From Planctomycetaceae bacterium (GTDB taxonomy: Bacteria; Planctomycetota; Phycisphaerae; UBA1845; UTPLA1), in contig WYBU01000103.1 in assembly GCA_011525745.1 (NCBI GenBank), forward strand, positions 1 to 39,790: DNA of 39,790 nt. The letters are read 5' to 3'. A program made the translations under genes and the position numbers. Each line of letters opens with the position of its first letter. Positions within the stretch are counted from its first letter, which is position 1. This document shows, one piece after another, positions 1 to 9,043 of this stretch. The notes beneath the pieces are model-generated. The model had not been told where the DNA came from. It saw nothing but the letters and a program-made list of their open reading frames with translations, and made no database searches.

Positions 1-2
1 AT

Positions 3-107
3 GAAATCGCCGAGCGCTGCACCTATTACCAGGCACGGAATCGGACGTCCTACGAGAGCCGCAAGCGAATGGCCCACCTCCGCGCAAAACGACGCAGCAA
101 CGAGTAG
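3..107 (+). CDS. C-terminal fragment of an unidentified protein (possibly transposase)
   Basis: An open frame runs from the window edge to a TAG at 105-107, giving 34 residues rich in Arg, Tyr and Ser, with segments such as RCTYYQARNRTSYESRK. The basic helical tail with a YYQxRNxxSYESRK pattern loosely recalls the C-termini of some insertion-sequence transposases, but this is a weak impression and no catalytic motif lies in the window. The start is outside the window. Nothing resembling a terminal inverted repeat was seen just downstream. The frame at position 1 is also open for a similar length, so the frame choice rests on composition only. Confidence 0.35.
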   Translation, partial: EIAERCTYYQARNRTSYESRKRMAHLRAKRRSNE

Positions 108-273
108 ATAGCGCTGTCATACTAATGCCTCGTCGCCGCTCGGGCGCGCACAACACACCACGCCTCCATGCCGCGCCCGACTTCGACTTTCTCCTTCGTC
201 GCCAGTTCCGTGGGCCGCGCCGACGGCTATCCGCGTTGATCCCCTTCGGGGAAGAACCACCCCCCGCCGCCTC

Positions 274-1161
274 TCACCCGGCCGCGCCGCCCGAGACGTT
301 TTCGTATCCCTGCACCGCCAGCCGAACCGCCGCGTAGGCCAGCACGCCGATCAAGACCACCCGCACCCACTTCACCGGCCAGCGATGCACCAGCCAGCCC
401 CCCAGCCACCCGCCCAGCATCGCACCGGGCATCAGCAGCGCCGAAAATCGCAGCGCATCCATCCACGAGAACCGATGAACCGTCAGCGTCGCGCTCTTCA
501 GCAACGCCGCCGCCGCGCTCGACCACAGGATCGTCGCGGCCGAATTGGCAATGGCGTTCCGCAGCGGCATCCGCAGCAGGTATTGCTGCGACGGCACCGC
601 CACGATCCCGCCGCCGACCCCCAGCAGGCCGCCCAGCAGCCCGACCGGCACCCCGATGCACCCGACCAGCAGCGCCGCCGAAGCGTCGTCGCGCCCGCCC
701 GGCGTCTCGCCGCGCGCCGCCGCCGCCGCTCCCGGCGAACGCAGCCGCTGCACGTTGTCGTGCACGACGTACACGAGAAACGCGGCGAACAGCAGTTGCA
801 GCCAGCCCTGACCGGCGTCGCGAAAGACCGGCAGCGTCGCCAGACCCACGCCGCCCAGCGCGCCGGCCACCGCGCCGGGAATCGTCCAGCGCACGACGCG
901 CGGCGCGATCGCACCCGCGCGGCGATGTTGCAACACCGCCGGCGCAACCACAAAAAAATTCACCAGCATCGCCGCCGCCTGATGCAGATGCAGCGCGCCG
1001 CCGCCGAACCACAGGCTCAGACCGGGGATCATGACGATCGACCCGCCGACGCCGATGAGTCCGCCGACCCAACCCGCCATCAGACCCAGGGCCAGCAGCC
1101 AGGCAACGTCGCCGGGTGTCATGATGGGGAATATAAGGAATCGCGCGAAAACAGGCTGCAC
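274..1161 (-). CDS. TauE/SafE family sulfite exporter-like permease
   Basis: A 295-residue polytopic membrane protein of the TauE/SafE (former DUF81) family, which exports sulfite, sulfoacetate or other small organosulfur anions. Two homologous halves are visible. Each opens with the glycine-rich family signature: GGLIGVGGSIVMIPG near residue 34 and GGLLGVGGGIVAVP near residue 178. Hydrophobic segments fill most of the protein, with a charged loop of about 25 residues between the halves (near 143-165). The frame begins at a GTG (1161); an ATG at 1122, just before TPGDVAW, gives a cleaner N-terminus entering directly into the first membrane helix and may be the real start. Neither has a strong ribosome binding site. 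It stands alone, so the substrate cannot be inferred. A small hairpin (TCCCC-TTC-GGGGA, 240-252) lies beyond its stop codon. Confidence 0.85.
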   Translation of the reverse strand: MQPVFARFLIFPIMTPGDVAWLLALGLMAGWVGGLIGVGGSIVMIPGLSLWFGGGALHLHQAAAMLVNFFVVAPAVLQHRRAGAIAPRVVRWTIPGAVAGALGGVGLATLPVFRDAGQGWLQLLFAAFLVYVVHDNVQRLRSPGAAAAARGETPGGRDDASAALLVGCIGVPVGLLGGLLGVGGGIVAVPSQQYLLRMPLRNAIANSAATILWSSAAAALLKSATLTVHRFSWMDALRFSALLMPGAMLGGWLGGWLVHRWPVKWVRVVLIGVLAYAAVRLAVQGYENVSGGAAG

Positions 1162-1566
1162 GAATTCCCAGGGTTGGAAAGGCCAGGCCTTCGCGCGACA
1201 GGATTGAGATTTCCTATTGGACAGGTGAAATCTGAAATCTCACATGTCAAATCTGAAAACACAAGTCCCACCATCCATCCACCGCTTGCCGCCGCTCTGC
1301 TCGATGCCATCCGCGCGCATGAGTAAACGCGCCGGCTACTGGCCGAAAGCGTCGGCGGTGCCAGAAGTATCAAGAGAATGTTCCGTTATCTTTCGACACG
1401 GTATAATGGCCGCTGCAACGCAGCCAGCCTTGGCGAGCGTTGCAGTGGCGCTGCGGCGCTCAATCCACAGAAGCCATCATCTTGGCCGCCGCCACGGCCC
1501 AAGGATCGCAATTGGAAACGCGCGTCATGTTCAGGTTATGGAAAGTTGACTGGAGGAAGGCAAGCC
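1162..1566. other. Intergenic region with AT-rich short repeats and a possible promoter
   Basis: This 405-bp divergent spacer holds no convincing gene. Around 1205-1260 is an AT-rich block of degenerate AAATCTGAAATCTCA-like units, resembling the block at 38405-38475. A TATAAT hexamer sits at 1402-1407, upstream of the dockerin-type gene, but without a good -35 box. Confidence 0.5.
1402..1407 (+). promoter_or_regulatory. Candidate -10 box for the dockerin-type gene
   Basis: The hexamer is an exact TATAAT consensus in GC-rich sequence, about 160 bp upstream of the ATG at 1567. No TTGACA-like hexamer lies at 16-18 bp, so this is a weak candidate resting on one box. Confidence 0.3.
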
Positions 1567-2919
1567 ATGAATCGTATCCGCATTCGCTGGATGATCCGCG
1601 TGTGTATCGTCGGCGTTGTATCGATCGCTGGCGCGCAGTCGGTAGTCGCTCAATGCGCCTTCGACTGGCGGCCAGGTGACGGCGAACCCACTTTTGAATA
1701 TACCCTTTCCGCGATGACGACATGGGACCCGGATGGACCGGGACCGCTGCCCGCGACGCTGGTGGTCGGCGGCGCTTTTTCGACCGCCGGAGGTGTGCCA
1801 GCTGAAGCCATCGCTTGCTGGGACGGTGCGACCTGGCAGCCATTGGGGGCGGGGATCAACGGGGGATTGAACCCGCGTGTGTACGTGCTAACGGTATTCA
1901 ACGGCGACCTGATCGCGGGGGGAGACTTCACGAGCGCCGGCGGCGTAAGCGCAAACAACATCGCCCGCTGGGACGGGATGGCCTGGCATCCGCTTGGCAC
2001 GGGCATGAACGGGAGAGTGCGCGCGCTGACGGTCCATAACAATGAGTTGATTGCGGGGGGCCAATTCACGACCGCCGGCGACGTGGCGGCGAGCCGCATC
2101 GCCCGCTGGGATGGCATGGCCTGGCATTCGCTTGGATCTGGGATGGGAGGCAGCGGTGCGTCCGTTTTTGCTCTCGCCGTCTATAACGCGGATTTGATCG
2201 CGGGGGGCTTATTCACGACCGCCGGTGGCGTGAGCGCGTACTACATCGCCCGCTGGGACGGTACAGCATGGAATCCGCTTGGAATGGGGACAAACAACTC
2301 GGTGATCGCCTTGGCCGTCGTTGATGACGCGTTAATCGCCGGAGGCTACTTTACTGCCACCTGTGGCGTGGAAGCGCGCCGCATCGCCCGCTGGGAAGGT
2401 ACGGGTTGGCAACCACTCGGGATGGGAATGAGCAGCACATCGACTCAATTTCCATATGTAGCCGACGTGACAGTTTATAACGGCGACCTGATCGCGGGGG
2501 GCTACTTCACGAGCGCCGGCGACGAAATCGCAAACAACATCGCCCGCTGGGACGGGATGGGCTGGCATCCGCTTGGGACGGGAGTGGCGGGCAACTATCC
2601 GTGGGTTACCGCCCTGGCGGTCTATGGCGGCGAACTAATCGTGGGCGGCGCGTTCACAACAGCCGTCGACAACGTTTCCCCGTGCTGGGCTCGCTGGGGA
2701 CCGGACTGCGCGCGCGGCGACCTGAACTGCGACCAGCTCGTCGACTCCGCCGACGTGCCGCTCTTCGTCGATGCCTTGTTAAGCACCCAGCCGCTCACTG
2801 TCTGCGAGGCTTACACCGCCAACGTCAACGGCGACATGGACTGTGCGGGCGGGCCGCGCGTGGATGCGAGCGACATTCAGCCGTTCGTCGATTGCGTGCT
2901 CGGGGGCCTGTGTCCCTGA
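1567..2919 (+). CDS. Secreted beta-propeller-like repeat protein with C-terminal dockerin-like domain
   Basis: A 450-residue exported protein. The ATG at 1567 follows a good Shine-Dalgarno (GGAGG near 1551) and starts a signal peptide of about 30 residues (MNRIRIRWMIR, a hydrophobic stretch, then a likely AQSVVAQ cleavage region). The body has six full repeats of about 45 residues with the pattern IARWDGxxWxPLGxGM, then a variable strand, then LIAGGxFTxAG, plus a partial seventh. This beta-rich pattern suggests a propeller or similar repeat fold. From about residue 377, after CARGDLNCD, is a dockerin-like tail with two Asp/Asn-rich loops (GDLNCDQLVDSAD and VNGDMDCAGGPRVDASD), expected to bind calcium. 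Such tails are common on secreted planctomycete proteins, where the role is unclear because cellulosomal cohesins are usually absent. The ligand is unknown. Confidence 0.8.
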   Translation: MNRIRIRWMIRVCIVGVVSIAGAQSVVAQCAFDWRPGDGEPTFEYTLSAMTTWDPDGPGPLPATLVVGGAFSTAGGVPAEAIACWDGATWQPLGAGINGGLNPRVYVLTVFNGDLIAGGDFTSAGGVSANNIARWDGMAWHPLGTGMNGRVRALTVHNNELIAGGQFTTAGDVAASRIARWDGMAWHSLGSGMGGSGASVFALAVYNADLIAGGLFTTAGGVSAYYIARWDGTAWNPLGMGTNNSVIALAVVDDALIAGGYFTATCGVEARRIARWEGTGWQPLGMGMSSTSTQFPYVADVTVYNGDLIAGGYFTSAGDEIANNIARWDGMGWHPLGTGVAGNYPWVTALAVYGGELIVGGAFTTAVDNVSPCWARWGPDCARGDLNCDQLVDSADVPLFVDALLSTQPLTVCEAYTANVNGDMDCAGGPRVDASDIQPFVDCVLGGLCP

Positions 2920-3334
2920 CCGGCAAACATTCGATGCCGCTTGAGACTTCACGGCATCGGCCGATTGCAGTGTACTCGCGCGGCATCAGCGGCAATCGGC
3001 TGGAGCGCAGCCAGAAATCGATGACTGTTGCGCGGCTTAACATGCGTTTCCCGGCGAGCAGCGACAATACTCAAATTGCGCACCTTGAAAGCGGCGACAC
3101 GCCATCAATTTGCATGCGAATGTCCGGGGCAGTTTTTCTTCCCTACGTCGCTCCCCCGCCTGCGGGGGGCCGCTTCATCGCTACGTGTAATTCGCTGTTT
3201 CCTTTTCCCAGCGTGCCTACGTGCCTTCGTGCCTTTTTCAGTCACAAATTGGGTTGCGGGCGCAGCCCGCGCCGCGCCTTCGTTTCGACGTTTTGACCTT
3301 TCATTTCGACTTTCGACTTTCCGCTTCCCCCCGC
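2920..3334. other. Intergenic region with low-complexity repeats
   Basis: No gene is supported in these 415 bp between convergent genes. Around 3210-3245 is a GTGCCTACGTGCCTTCGTGCC-type block ending in TTTTTCAGTCA. A related block in opposite orientation lies at about 7353-7385. At 3304-3325 are three heptamer units (TTTCGAC, TTTCGAC, TTTCCGC). Confidence 0.5.
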
Positions 3335-3976
3335 TCAATACCCCGGAAACGCCGGCGACTCCTCCGGCCCCCAGATGAAATACCGCGGATCGACGCTGTA
3401 CTCCACGTGGCCATCGACGTAGCTGATGTTCTGCCCGCCCTCGTGCGCATCGCCGTAACGCAACGCATCGTCGACGTCGACAATGAGATCGTACGCCACG
3501 TAGTCGCGCTGCAAGCCCACCTCGCTCGTCCGCGCGATGCGACCCGTCGGCGCGGCGTGCAGGCTGCCGGCGTTGTACGGATACGTCCCGTGACCGAATA
3601 CGCGCAGTCCCTCCGGCAGCGGAACCGCGCCCTTCACCGGGCAGTACCACGTCTCGGCCACGCGCGTCGGCGTGTCGGGCATCATCGGATGCAGCCGGAT
3701 CGCCAGGCAGTTGGCGTGCTGCGATATGTCCTGAATCGCGTTGGGCCCGTAGGGAAACGCCGCCGCGTCCGGATAGGCGTCGTCGCGCTGAACGTACATC
3801 TCGACCATCGCCGCCAGGCTGCGCAACTGCGTCTGGCACACGACCTTGTACGACTGCCGCCGCGCCGCGGCCAGCGATGGCGCCACCAGCGACAGCAGCA
3901 GGCCGATGATCGCGATCGACACCAGCAGCTCGATCAGCGTAAACGCAGCGCGACGATGGGTTCGGACGATCGGCAT
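3335..3976 (-). CDS. Type II secretion/prepilin-like secreted protein (prepilin N-terminal methylation domain)
   Basis: A 213-residue protein. The chosen ATG at 3976 gives MPIVRTHRRAAFTLIELL, where the prepilin peptidase would cut before the Phe of FTLIELLVSIAIIG; the Glu at +5 of the mature protein is present. One hydrophobic helix follows, as in type IV pilin and pseudopilin proteins, and then a soluble domain. Near the C-terminus, ISYVDGHVEYSVD resembles the DGH-type ending common to the large families of planctomycete proteins that carry this N-terminus (DUF1559-like). It is isolated, with no pilus or secretion genes adjacent. The frame stays open upstream to 4084, but a longer start would place the cleavage site too far in. 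Role: exported or surface protein of unknown function. Confidence 0.8.
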   Translation of the reverse strand: MPIVRTHRRAAFTLIELLVSIAIIGLLLSLVAPSLAAARRQSYKVVCQTQLRSLAAMVEMYVQRDDAYPDAAAFPYGPNAIQDISQHANCLAIRLHPMMPDTPTRVAETWYCPVKGAVPLPEGLRVFGHGTYPYNAGSLHAAPTGRIARTSEVGLQRDYVAYDLIVDVDDALRYGDAHEGGQNISYVDGHVEYSVDPRYFIWGPEESPAFPGY

Positions 3977-4188
3977 GGCCGGCGTCTCCGAACAATGGGA
4001 CGAAAACCGTTTCGCGGCCGGAACGGCGACTTGCGATCGGACGCCTGCCTTCGTCGCCCCCCGGCGTGTGCTGCCTGGCCGCACCCCGCGGACCGAAACG
4101 CGGCGGGAATTGCGGCCGAAGAATAGATGTGCTCAGTATACCCATTGCCGCGCCGCCGGTGCAAGTCCGGCGTTCCCCCGCCGCGTCG

Positions 4189-4211
4189 GGTGGTACGGGC
4201 GTCTCGCCCGT
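4189..4211. repeat. GGTGGTACGGGC-family palindromic repeat
   Basis: One copy of a dispersed repeat with a self-complementary core (ACGGGCGTCTCGCCCGT). It lies in the 303-bp spacer 3977-4279, in which no other feature was seen. Related copies are at 7974-8026, 22443-22500 and 39359-39420. Confidence 0.7.
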
Positions 4212-4279
4212 CGCTTCGGTGCTTCCCAAACCCCCGTGCCGGCTTGACACATCCCCGCACTCGTGCGACATGTTGCCCC

Positions 4280-4891
4280 ATGCCCGAGTCCTCGCTGACC
4301 GAATGCCTCCGCTGCGGCTACGACCTGACCGGGCTGCCGCCGGCACATCGCTGCCCCGAGTGCGGCCAGCCCTACGACGCCTCCACGCGCGTGTGGCGAC
4401 CGCGTTCGCCGCGCATGCGCTACGTCGTGCTGCTGGCGGTGATTCCCGCGGTTTTTGTCGTGGTCGAACGATCAGCCGGAATCGTTCATGATATTTCGCG
4501 CGGGCTGCCCCTACAGGCTTCGGATCTGATTCTCGCCTTAATGGCGTCCGCGTTCATTGCACTGTTCATCTGGTTCCAGCGCGCGGCGGTACGAAAAGGG
4601 ATGCTCATCGCCGTCACGCGCGAGGCCCTCCACGCGCGCGTTCACGGCGGAACTCAAATCATCCCGTGGGAGGACGTGGAAACGATCACCGAAGGATATT
4701 GGGGCGGCGTGGTGATCAAGCGCCGCGGCAAAGCGCTGACGATCGCGCTTTATTCCATATTCGACACGCGAACCGAGTTACAGGCGTTCCTCTCCACCGC
4801 AAGCGAGTTAAGGACACAAGCCGCATCCTCTGCCCGCCGGTCGAACGGCGCTTCAACGGGTGCAAATGTCCAGAAGGATGGTCTTTGTTGA
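4280..4891 (+). CDS. Zinc-ribbon membrane protein of unknown function
   Basis: A 203-residue protein. The ATG at 4280 is chosen because it directly precedes a treble-clef/zinc-ribbon motif: CLRCGYDLTGLP, then CPECGQPY, both within the first 40 residues. This CxxCGYDL...CPxCG N-terminus is very common in planctomycete membrane proteins. Two hydrophobic segments follow (about 53-68 and 88-103). After these is a soluble C-terminal part (about 110-185) with the pattern ALHARVHGGTQIIPWEDVE and VVIKRRGKALTIAL, reminiscent of the small PH-like domains in bacterial membrane proteins; that assignment is inference. No partner gene indicates a role. Confidence 0.7.
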   Translation: MPESSLTECLRCGYDLTGLPPAHRCPECGQPYDASTRVWRPRSPRMRYVVLLAVIPAVFVVVERSAGIVHDISRGLPLQASDLILALMASAFIALFIWFQRAAVRKGMLIAVTREALHARVHGGTQIIPWEDVETITEGYWGGVVIKRRGKALTIALYSIFDTRTELQAFLSTASELRTQAASSARRSNGASTGANVQKDGLC

Positions 4892-5004
4892 AGATTTCCA
4901 TCTATTATTCGCGCCCGCGCTGTTTACTTTCACACATTTTATGGTAGTATTCAGCTTCGGATCGGAACTCCTTGGTTTATCTTCATCTTCTGTTAGGGTT
5001 TTTT

Positions 5005-6639
5005 ATGCCCAGTCCGGTCGGGCGGGGGGCGCGGAGCGTGCCGAGCGGGACGACTCGACCCGGACGTCGACGACCCGGGCCGACAAATCGGGCCTTTCAT
5101 GGACGATTGAACGATTCACCGCCCGCGCGAAACAAAGCCGTCAACGCGGCATCGGCGCCGCCCGACCCGGACGCGCCAACGGCCGACGCGTCGCAACGCC
5201 TGTCCGCCGTACTGCGCGACTCATACGACGCGATCACGGTTCTGTCCTTCGACGGGACGATCAAGGCATGGAACCGCGGCGCCGATCGCATTTATGGCTA
5301 CTTGGAGTGGGAGGCGCTCGGACACAACATCGGAATGATTTGTCCGCGCGGTGAGCGGGCCAGGATGCTCAAGCGACTCAAGGCCGTGGCGCGCGGCAGG
5401 TCGCTGCCGCCGTTCGAGTCGCGGCACGTCGCCAAAGACGGTCGCCTGCTGGATATTTGGCTGACGTTAAACCCGTTGCGCGACAACCGCGGCCGGCCGG
5501 TGGCGGCGGCGGCGACGGCGCGCGACATCACCGCCCAGAAGCGCGCCGAGGCGGCGCTGCGCGCCAGCGAGGAACGGAATCGCTCGCTGGTTCAGACGAT
5601 CGTGGATACGGCCGTCGACGGCATCATCATCACGAATGAACGCGGCATCATACAGAACATCAATCCGGCGGCGCAGCGGATTTTCGGCTACCGCGCCGAC
5701 GACGTCGTGGGGCGAAACGTCAAGTTGCTCATGCCGCCGCCGTATCGCCGTCCGCACACGCGTTCGATGCGGCGCTATCTGCGCACCGGCGAGCGGCGGA
5801 TCATCGGCATATTGCGCGAGCTGGAGGGGCTGCGCCGCGACGGCCGCGTCATTCCGATTGAGGTGAGCGTCAGCGAGACGATGATCGACGGGCGCCGCAC
5901 GTTCACCGGCTTTGTCCGCGATCTGACGCAGCGGAAAAAGGCCGAGCACTCGATCCGGCGCCTTCAGCGCGAACTGATCGCCGCCGCCGACGCCGAACAG
6001 CGCCGCATCGGGCAGGAACTGCACGATCAGTTGGGCAGCATGCTCACCGGCGTTTCGATGCTCACGGAAGCGCTGCAACGCCGGCTGGAACGGCTCGGGT
6101 TGCCCGAATGCGAGACGGCGGCGCAGCTCGGCAGTCAGGTCCGTGAGGCGCACGCCGAAGCGCGGCGCGTGGCCCGCGGACTGGTGCCGCTGGTCGTCGA
6201 AATCTACGGACTCGTCCCAAGTCTTCAGGAACTGGCGGAACGGGTCGATGCGCGCGAAGGAATCCGCTGCCGGTTCCGCAAGCGCGGAACGGTGCGGATC
6301 GAGGACAAGCCGGTGGCGTTGACGCTCTACCGCATCGCGCAGGAAGCTACGACAAACGCAGCGCGGCACGCCAGGGCGCGCAGCGTCGACATCCGGCTCA
6401 GCGCCAACCGAAGCGGGACCTTGCTGGAAATCCGGGACGACGGCGTGGGCTTGGACGGATCGAAACCGCGCGACGAGGGACTGGGACTGCGCACCATGCG
6501 CTACCGTGCCGGTCTCATCGGGGCCACGATCGACATCGTCGCGGCCAAGCCGCGCGGTACGCTTGTACGCTGCACGCTGTCCAATCACAATACGGTTGGT
6601 CATGAGCACGGAACCAAACAAGAGCGCGCATCGACGTAA
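5005..6639 (+). CDS. PAS-domain sensor histidine kinase (HisKA_3/NarX-type)
   Basis: A soluble histidine kinase of 544 residues, with no membrane helix. After a disordered Pro/Arg-rich N-terminus come two PAS domains. The first is about residues 60-190 (VLSFDGTIKAWNRGADRIYGY). The second is about 195-320 (GIIITNERGIIQNINPAAQRIFGY), of the kind seen in FixL-like sensors. The HisKA_3 dimerisation helix has the phospho-acceptor His340 in GQELHDQLG, and the HATPase_c domain has an N-box (AQEATTNAARHA, about 445), a G1 box (RDDGVGL, about 477) and a second glycine box (GLGLRTMRYRAG). The ATG at 5005 has only a weak AGGG upstream; a TTG at 4972 is an alternative. It overlaps the downstream regulator by 38 bp, so the two form a translationally coupled two-component system. 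The signal is unknown. Confidence 0.9.
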   Translation: MPSPVGRGARSVPSGTTRPGRRRPGPTNRAFHGRLNDSPPARNKAVNAASAPPDPDAPTADASQRLSAVLRDSYDAITVLSFDGTIKAWNRGADRIYGYLEWEALGHNIGMICPRGERARMLKRLKAVARGRSLPPFESRHVAKDGRLLDIWLTLNPLRDNRGRPVAAAATARDITAQKRAEAALRASEERNRSLVQTIVDTAVDGIIITNERGIIQNINPAAQRIFGYRADDVVGRNVKLLMPPPYRRPHTRSMRRYLRTGERRIIGILRELEGLRRDGRVIPIEVSVSETMIDGRRTFTGFVRDLTQRKKAEHSIRRLQRELIAAADAEQRRIGQELHDQLGSMLTGVSMLTEALQRRLERLGLPECETAAQLGSQVREAHAEARRVARGLVPLVVEIYGLVPSLQELAERVDAREGIRCRFRKRGTVRIEDKPVALTLYRIAQEATTNAARHARARSVDIRLSANRSGTLLEIRDDGVGLDGSKPRDEGLGLRTMRYRAGLIGATIDIVAAKPRGTLVRCTLSNHNTVGHEHGTKQERAST

Positions 6640-7282
6640 GCAGCCGATCGTCATCGTCGATGATCACCCCGTCCTGCGGGACGGACTGGCGCGGCTGATC
6701 GACGGAGAGTTCGATCTCTGCGTCAGTGGTCAGGCCGAAAGCGTCACCGACGCGCTGGCGCTGATTCGGCAGACGCGGCCGGCGCTGGTCGTCGTCGATC
6801 TGTCGCTGAAAGACGGCAGCGGCCTGGACCTGATCAGCCAGGTGGCGACGAGTTGCGAGGGCGTGCGATCGCTCGTGCTGTCGATGCACGACGAGGCGAT
6901 CTTCGCCCCCCGCGCGCTGCGGGCCGGCGCGTCGGGCTATGTAAGCAAGTCCGAACCTCCCGAGGCTGTGCTCGATGCGATTCGCACGGTGCTGCGCGGC
7001 GAACTGTACGTCAGCGCGACGACGAACCAGCGGCTGTTGCGCGACATGGTTGCCGGGCCTTCCCAACGTCCGCGATCGATCGTCGAGTCGCTGACCGACC
7101 GCGAGTTGGAGGTGTTCGAACTTGTCGGGCGCGGAATCGGCACGCGCGACATCGCGCAAAAGCTGCATCTGAGCATCAAAACCATCGAGTCCCATCGTGA
7201 GCACATCAAGGAAAAACTGGGACTCAACAGCGGGCGCGAACTGACCCGGCACGCCGTACTCTGGGTCAACGAGCAATGCTGA
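6602..7282 (+). CDS. NarL/FixJ-type response regulator
   Basis: A 226-residue response regulator. The receiver domain (about 15-130) has the acidic pair in IVIVDDHPVLR, the phospho-acceptor Asp66 in VVVDLSLKDG and Lys116 in GYVSKSEP. The C-terminal LuxR-type helix-turn-helix (about 158-215) shows LTDRELEVFELVGRG, then IAQKLHLSIKTIESHREHIKEKL. The start is the ATG at 6602, inside the 3' end of the kinase gene. The HisKA_3 kinase class normally partners this regulator class, so kinase 5005-6639 is the likely phosphodonor. Targets are unknown; the small genes downstream and the second kinase at 10789 are candidates by proximity. Confidence 0.92.
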   Translation: MSTEPNKSAHRRKQPIVIVDDHPVLRDGLARLIDGEFDLCVSGQAESVTDALALIRQTRPALVVVDLSLKDGSGLDLISQVATSCEGVRSLVLSMHDEAIFAPRALRAGASGYVSKSEPPEAVLDAIRTVLRGELYVSATTNQRLLRDMVAGPSQRPRSIVESLTDRELEVFELVGRGIGTRDIAQKLHLSIKTIESHREHIKEKLGLNSGRELTRHAVLWVNEQC

Positions 7283-7973
7283 GAAATTATCGGGAACCCA
7301 GCGGCCCCCTTTGCCCGTGTAGCCCGGCGCGAGCCATGCCCGCACACGAATGTCTGACTGAAAAAGGCACGCAGGCACGAAGATGTTCTCTGTGTTGTCA
7401 ATGAACGTCCTTTCGATTCTTGACGGTCCTTCTGTCCGAATGTCACGGGGCTTGGTGTCCGGCGGGCCGTAGCCACGCGTGCGGTTCGCCGCAGGCGAAC
7501 GAAACCCGTCGGCCTGGGCGTTTCCTTCTTTCAATTGCACCGGCCGGGCGGAACGACGCCGCCCAATCGCGGCGCGGACGCCCGGCGCGAATCGCTGCCG
7601 CCGCGTCCTGGGCGGAGTCGATGTCGCGGCGACGCCCACGGCGTCGCACCCTGTGCCATTCGCGAACCGTCATGGGGGTTTTCCCCGTCGCATAATGGGA
7701 TCGTTCCCGCTGTTTCCGCGGCCGTGGGCGGCATAGAGTTCGTGTGGTGCGAACGCCGCGTTTTTCGGGCCGGCTGTCCTGGCTTCGAAGTAAGTGCTCA
7801 ACTGACGCGGTGGGATCGCGGCGCGATCCGGCGAGTTCGGAAATCGGAGGATTCGCTGGTGTCGGTGGGCTTGGAAGGAAGCACGCTCGCGCAATGGCGT
7901 CAAGGCGGCGTGGAGACGGCGTTCGCATCGGCGCTAGGGCGCCGCGTGGGAATAAGGCGAACGAATGGAAGTT

Positions 7974-8026
7974 GGGTGGTACGGGCGTCCCGCCCGTCCG
8001 GAACGGGCAAGATGCCCGTACCACCC
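7974..8026. repeat. Paired inverted copies of the GGTGGTACGGGC repeat (hairpin)
   Basis: The arms GGGTGGTACGGGC (7974-7986) and GCCCGTACCACCC (8014-8026) are a perfect 13-bp inverted repeat. Each half also contains its own smaller palindrome (ACGGGC with GCCCGT), so the whole can fold as one long stem or as two hairpins. It is a head-to-head pair of the dispersed repeat also seen singly at 4189, 22443 and 39359. Confidence 0.85.
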
Positions 8027-8109
8027 AGGACAATCGTTCCGGTTATTTGCGCGCGACTCCTGAGTGAAGTCAACGGCATTCGCGCGGGATCGATATTTTT
8101 GACATGAAA

Positions 8110-8128
8110 CGTACGCTAAAAGCGTACG
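8110..8128. repeat. Perfect stem-loop CGTACGCT-AAA-AGCGTACG
   Basis: An 8-bp perfect stem with a 3-nt loop. There is no U-tract, so it is not a classical terminator. It lies about 340-560 bp upstream of the DUF2934 gene, depending on that gene's start. It may be another dispersed palindrome or an RNA processing element. Confidence 0.5.
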
Positions 8129-8668
8129 CGAGGGGGAAGACGGCAATGTCCTCTGATGTCCTGCCCGGGAGGGGATCGGCAGGACGTGCGGAGGGGGCAG
8201 GCGAGTGAGTCGGCTCGGGCGGCGCCCGGTCGAACTGGCTCAATCTACTCCTTCCTGCGCAATCGGTGGTACGGCTCGCACCCGTCGGGCGAACAACAAC
8301 GTTGCGACCGCGCCGCGGCGATGACGAATGGGGAGTCGCCCCGGGCCGAGCCGTACCCCGATTGTGCGTTCGGACAAGGCGCGAAAGGGAACCAAGGATC
8401 GGAAGAAAGGCGCAACGTCGACGCAGTTCGGCGACGGAACTCAGCATTTTGGAAGATTGGAGCGGCGATGGCACGCAGGAAAATCGAAAACCAAAGGTCC
8501 GTCGCGCAAAAACGGAAGGCGACGAGGCAACCGGGGGAAACGCGGGCGACGCGCGCCGCCGGGGGACAAGCTCGACGATCGATTGCGCCGTCGTCGTCGA
8601 GGCCGGGATTCGAGAGCGTCCATGAAACCGGAACGAACAGGTCATCGATCGAACATCGGAGGAGCGTT

Positions 8669-8896
8669 ATGCCCATCACGGACCCGCGAACCGTGGAGAC
8701 ATTCCGGGGTGAAACACCCGGTGAGGCCGCCCAGGCGGAGGCGGTCGATCACCTCGTGCCGACCATCCGGCTCGACACCGACGAGCAGGTTCGTCAGCGG
8801 GCCTACGAACTGTATCTACAGCGAAATGGCCGTACGGGCGACGCGCTTTCGGACTGGCTGCTGGCGGAGCGCGAATTGCGCGTCCCGACGTCGTGA
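8669..8896 (+). CDS. Small DUF2934 domain protein
   Basis: A 75-residue protein. The second half matches DUF2934 (PF11154) as I recall it: VRQRAYELYLQRNGRTGDAL, then SDWLLAERELR, with the typical RAYELY and DWLxAEREL signatures. The function of the domain is not known; it often appears in small proteins near stress or two-component genes. The ATG at 8669 has an excellent ribosome binding site (CGGAGGAG, 5-6 nt spacing). A second plausible in-frame ATG at 8468 also has a GGAG upstream and would add a Lys/Arg-rich N-terminus (MARRKIENQRS), which many members of this family have, so the true start is ambiguous. Confidence 0.75.
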   Translation: MPITDPRTVETFRGETPGEAAQAEAVDHLVPTIRLDTDEQVRQRAYELYLQRNGRTGDALSDWLLAERELRVPTS

Positions 8897-9043
8897 AGGC
8901 GGGCGGCGGCTCACAGGTGCGCTGAACGGCTCAGCAGCCCCTGACCAGAGTGCAGGCGGCGAATTCTGACCGCCGAGGTTGACAGGATTTCGTACCCGGC
9001 AGCGAGGGGCTGCGCCACACGGCCGATCGGTCGGAGGTGTTGC

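Larger units (their letters stand above)
7283..8467. other. Gene-poor region, about 1.2 kb
   Basis: Open frames occur on both strands here, but none shows a conserved domain, and several read through palindromic repeats, so I call no gene. It holds a GCACGCAGGCACGAAG block preceded by CTGAAAAAG (about 7353-7385), a GGGGG-TTTT-CCCC short dyad near 7671-7685, a large repeat-derived hairpin (7974-8026) and a stem-loop at 8110-8128. Part could be a decayed gene or an untranslated regulatory region of the signalling cluster. From 8468 the sequence could belong to an N-terminal extension of the DUF2934 gene. Confidence 0.5.

Noticed and set aside
3105..4346. A 413-residue minus-strand frame overlapping the prepilin-like gene
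   Set aside because: It has no motif, whereas the other minus frame carries the FTLIELL prepilin signature.
7535..8107. A 190-residue plus-strand frame in the gene-poor region
   Set aside because: Its C-terminal part (WVVRASRPSGTGKMPVPP) is a translation of the palindromic GGTGGTACGGGC repeat; no ribosome binding site or domain.
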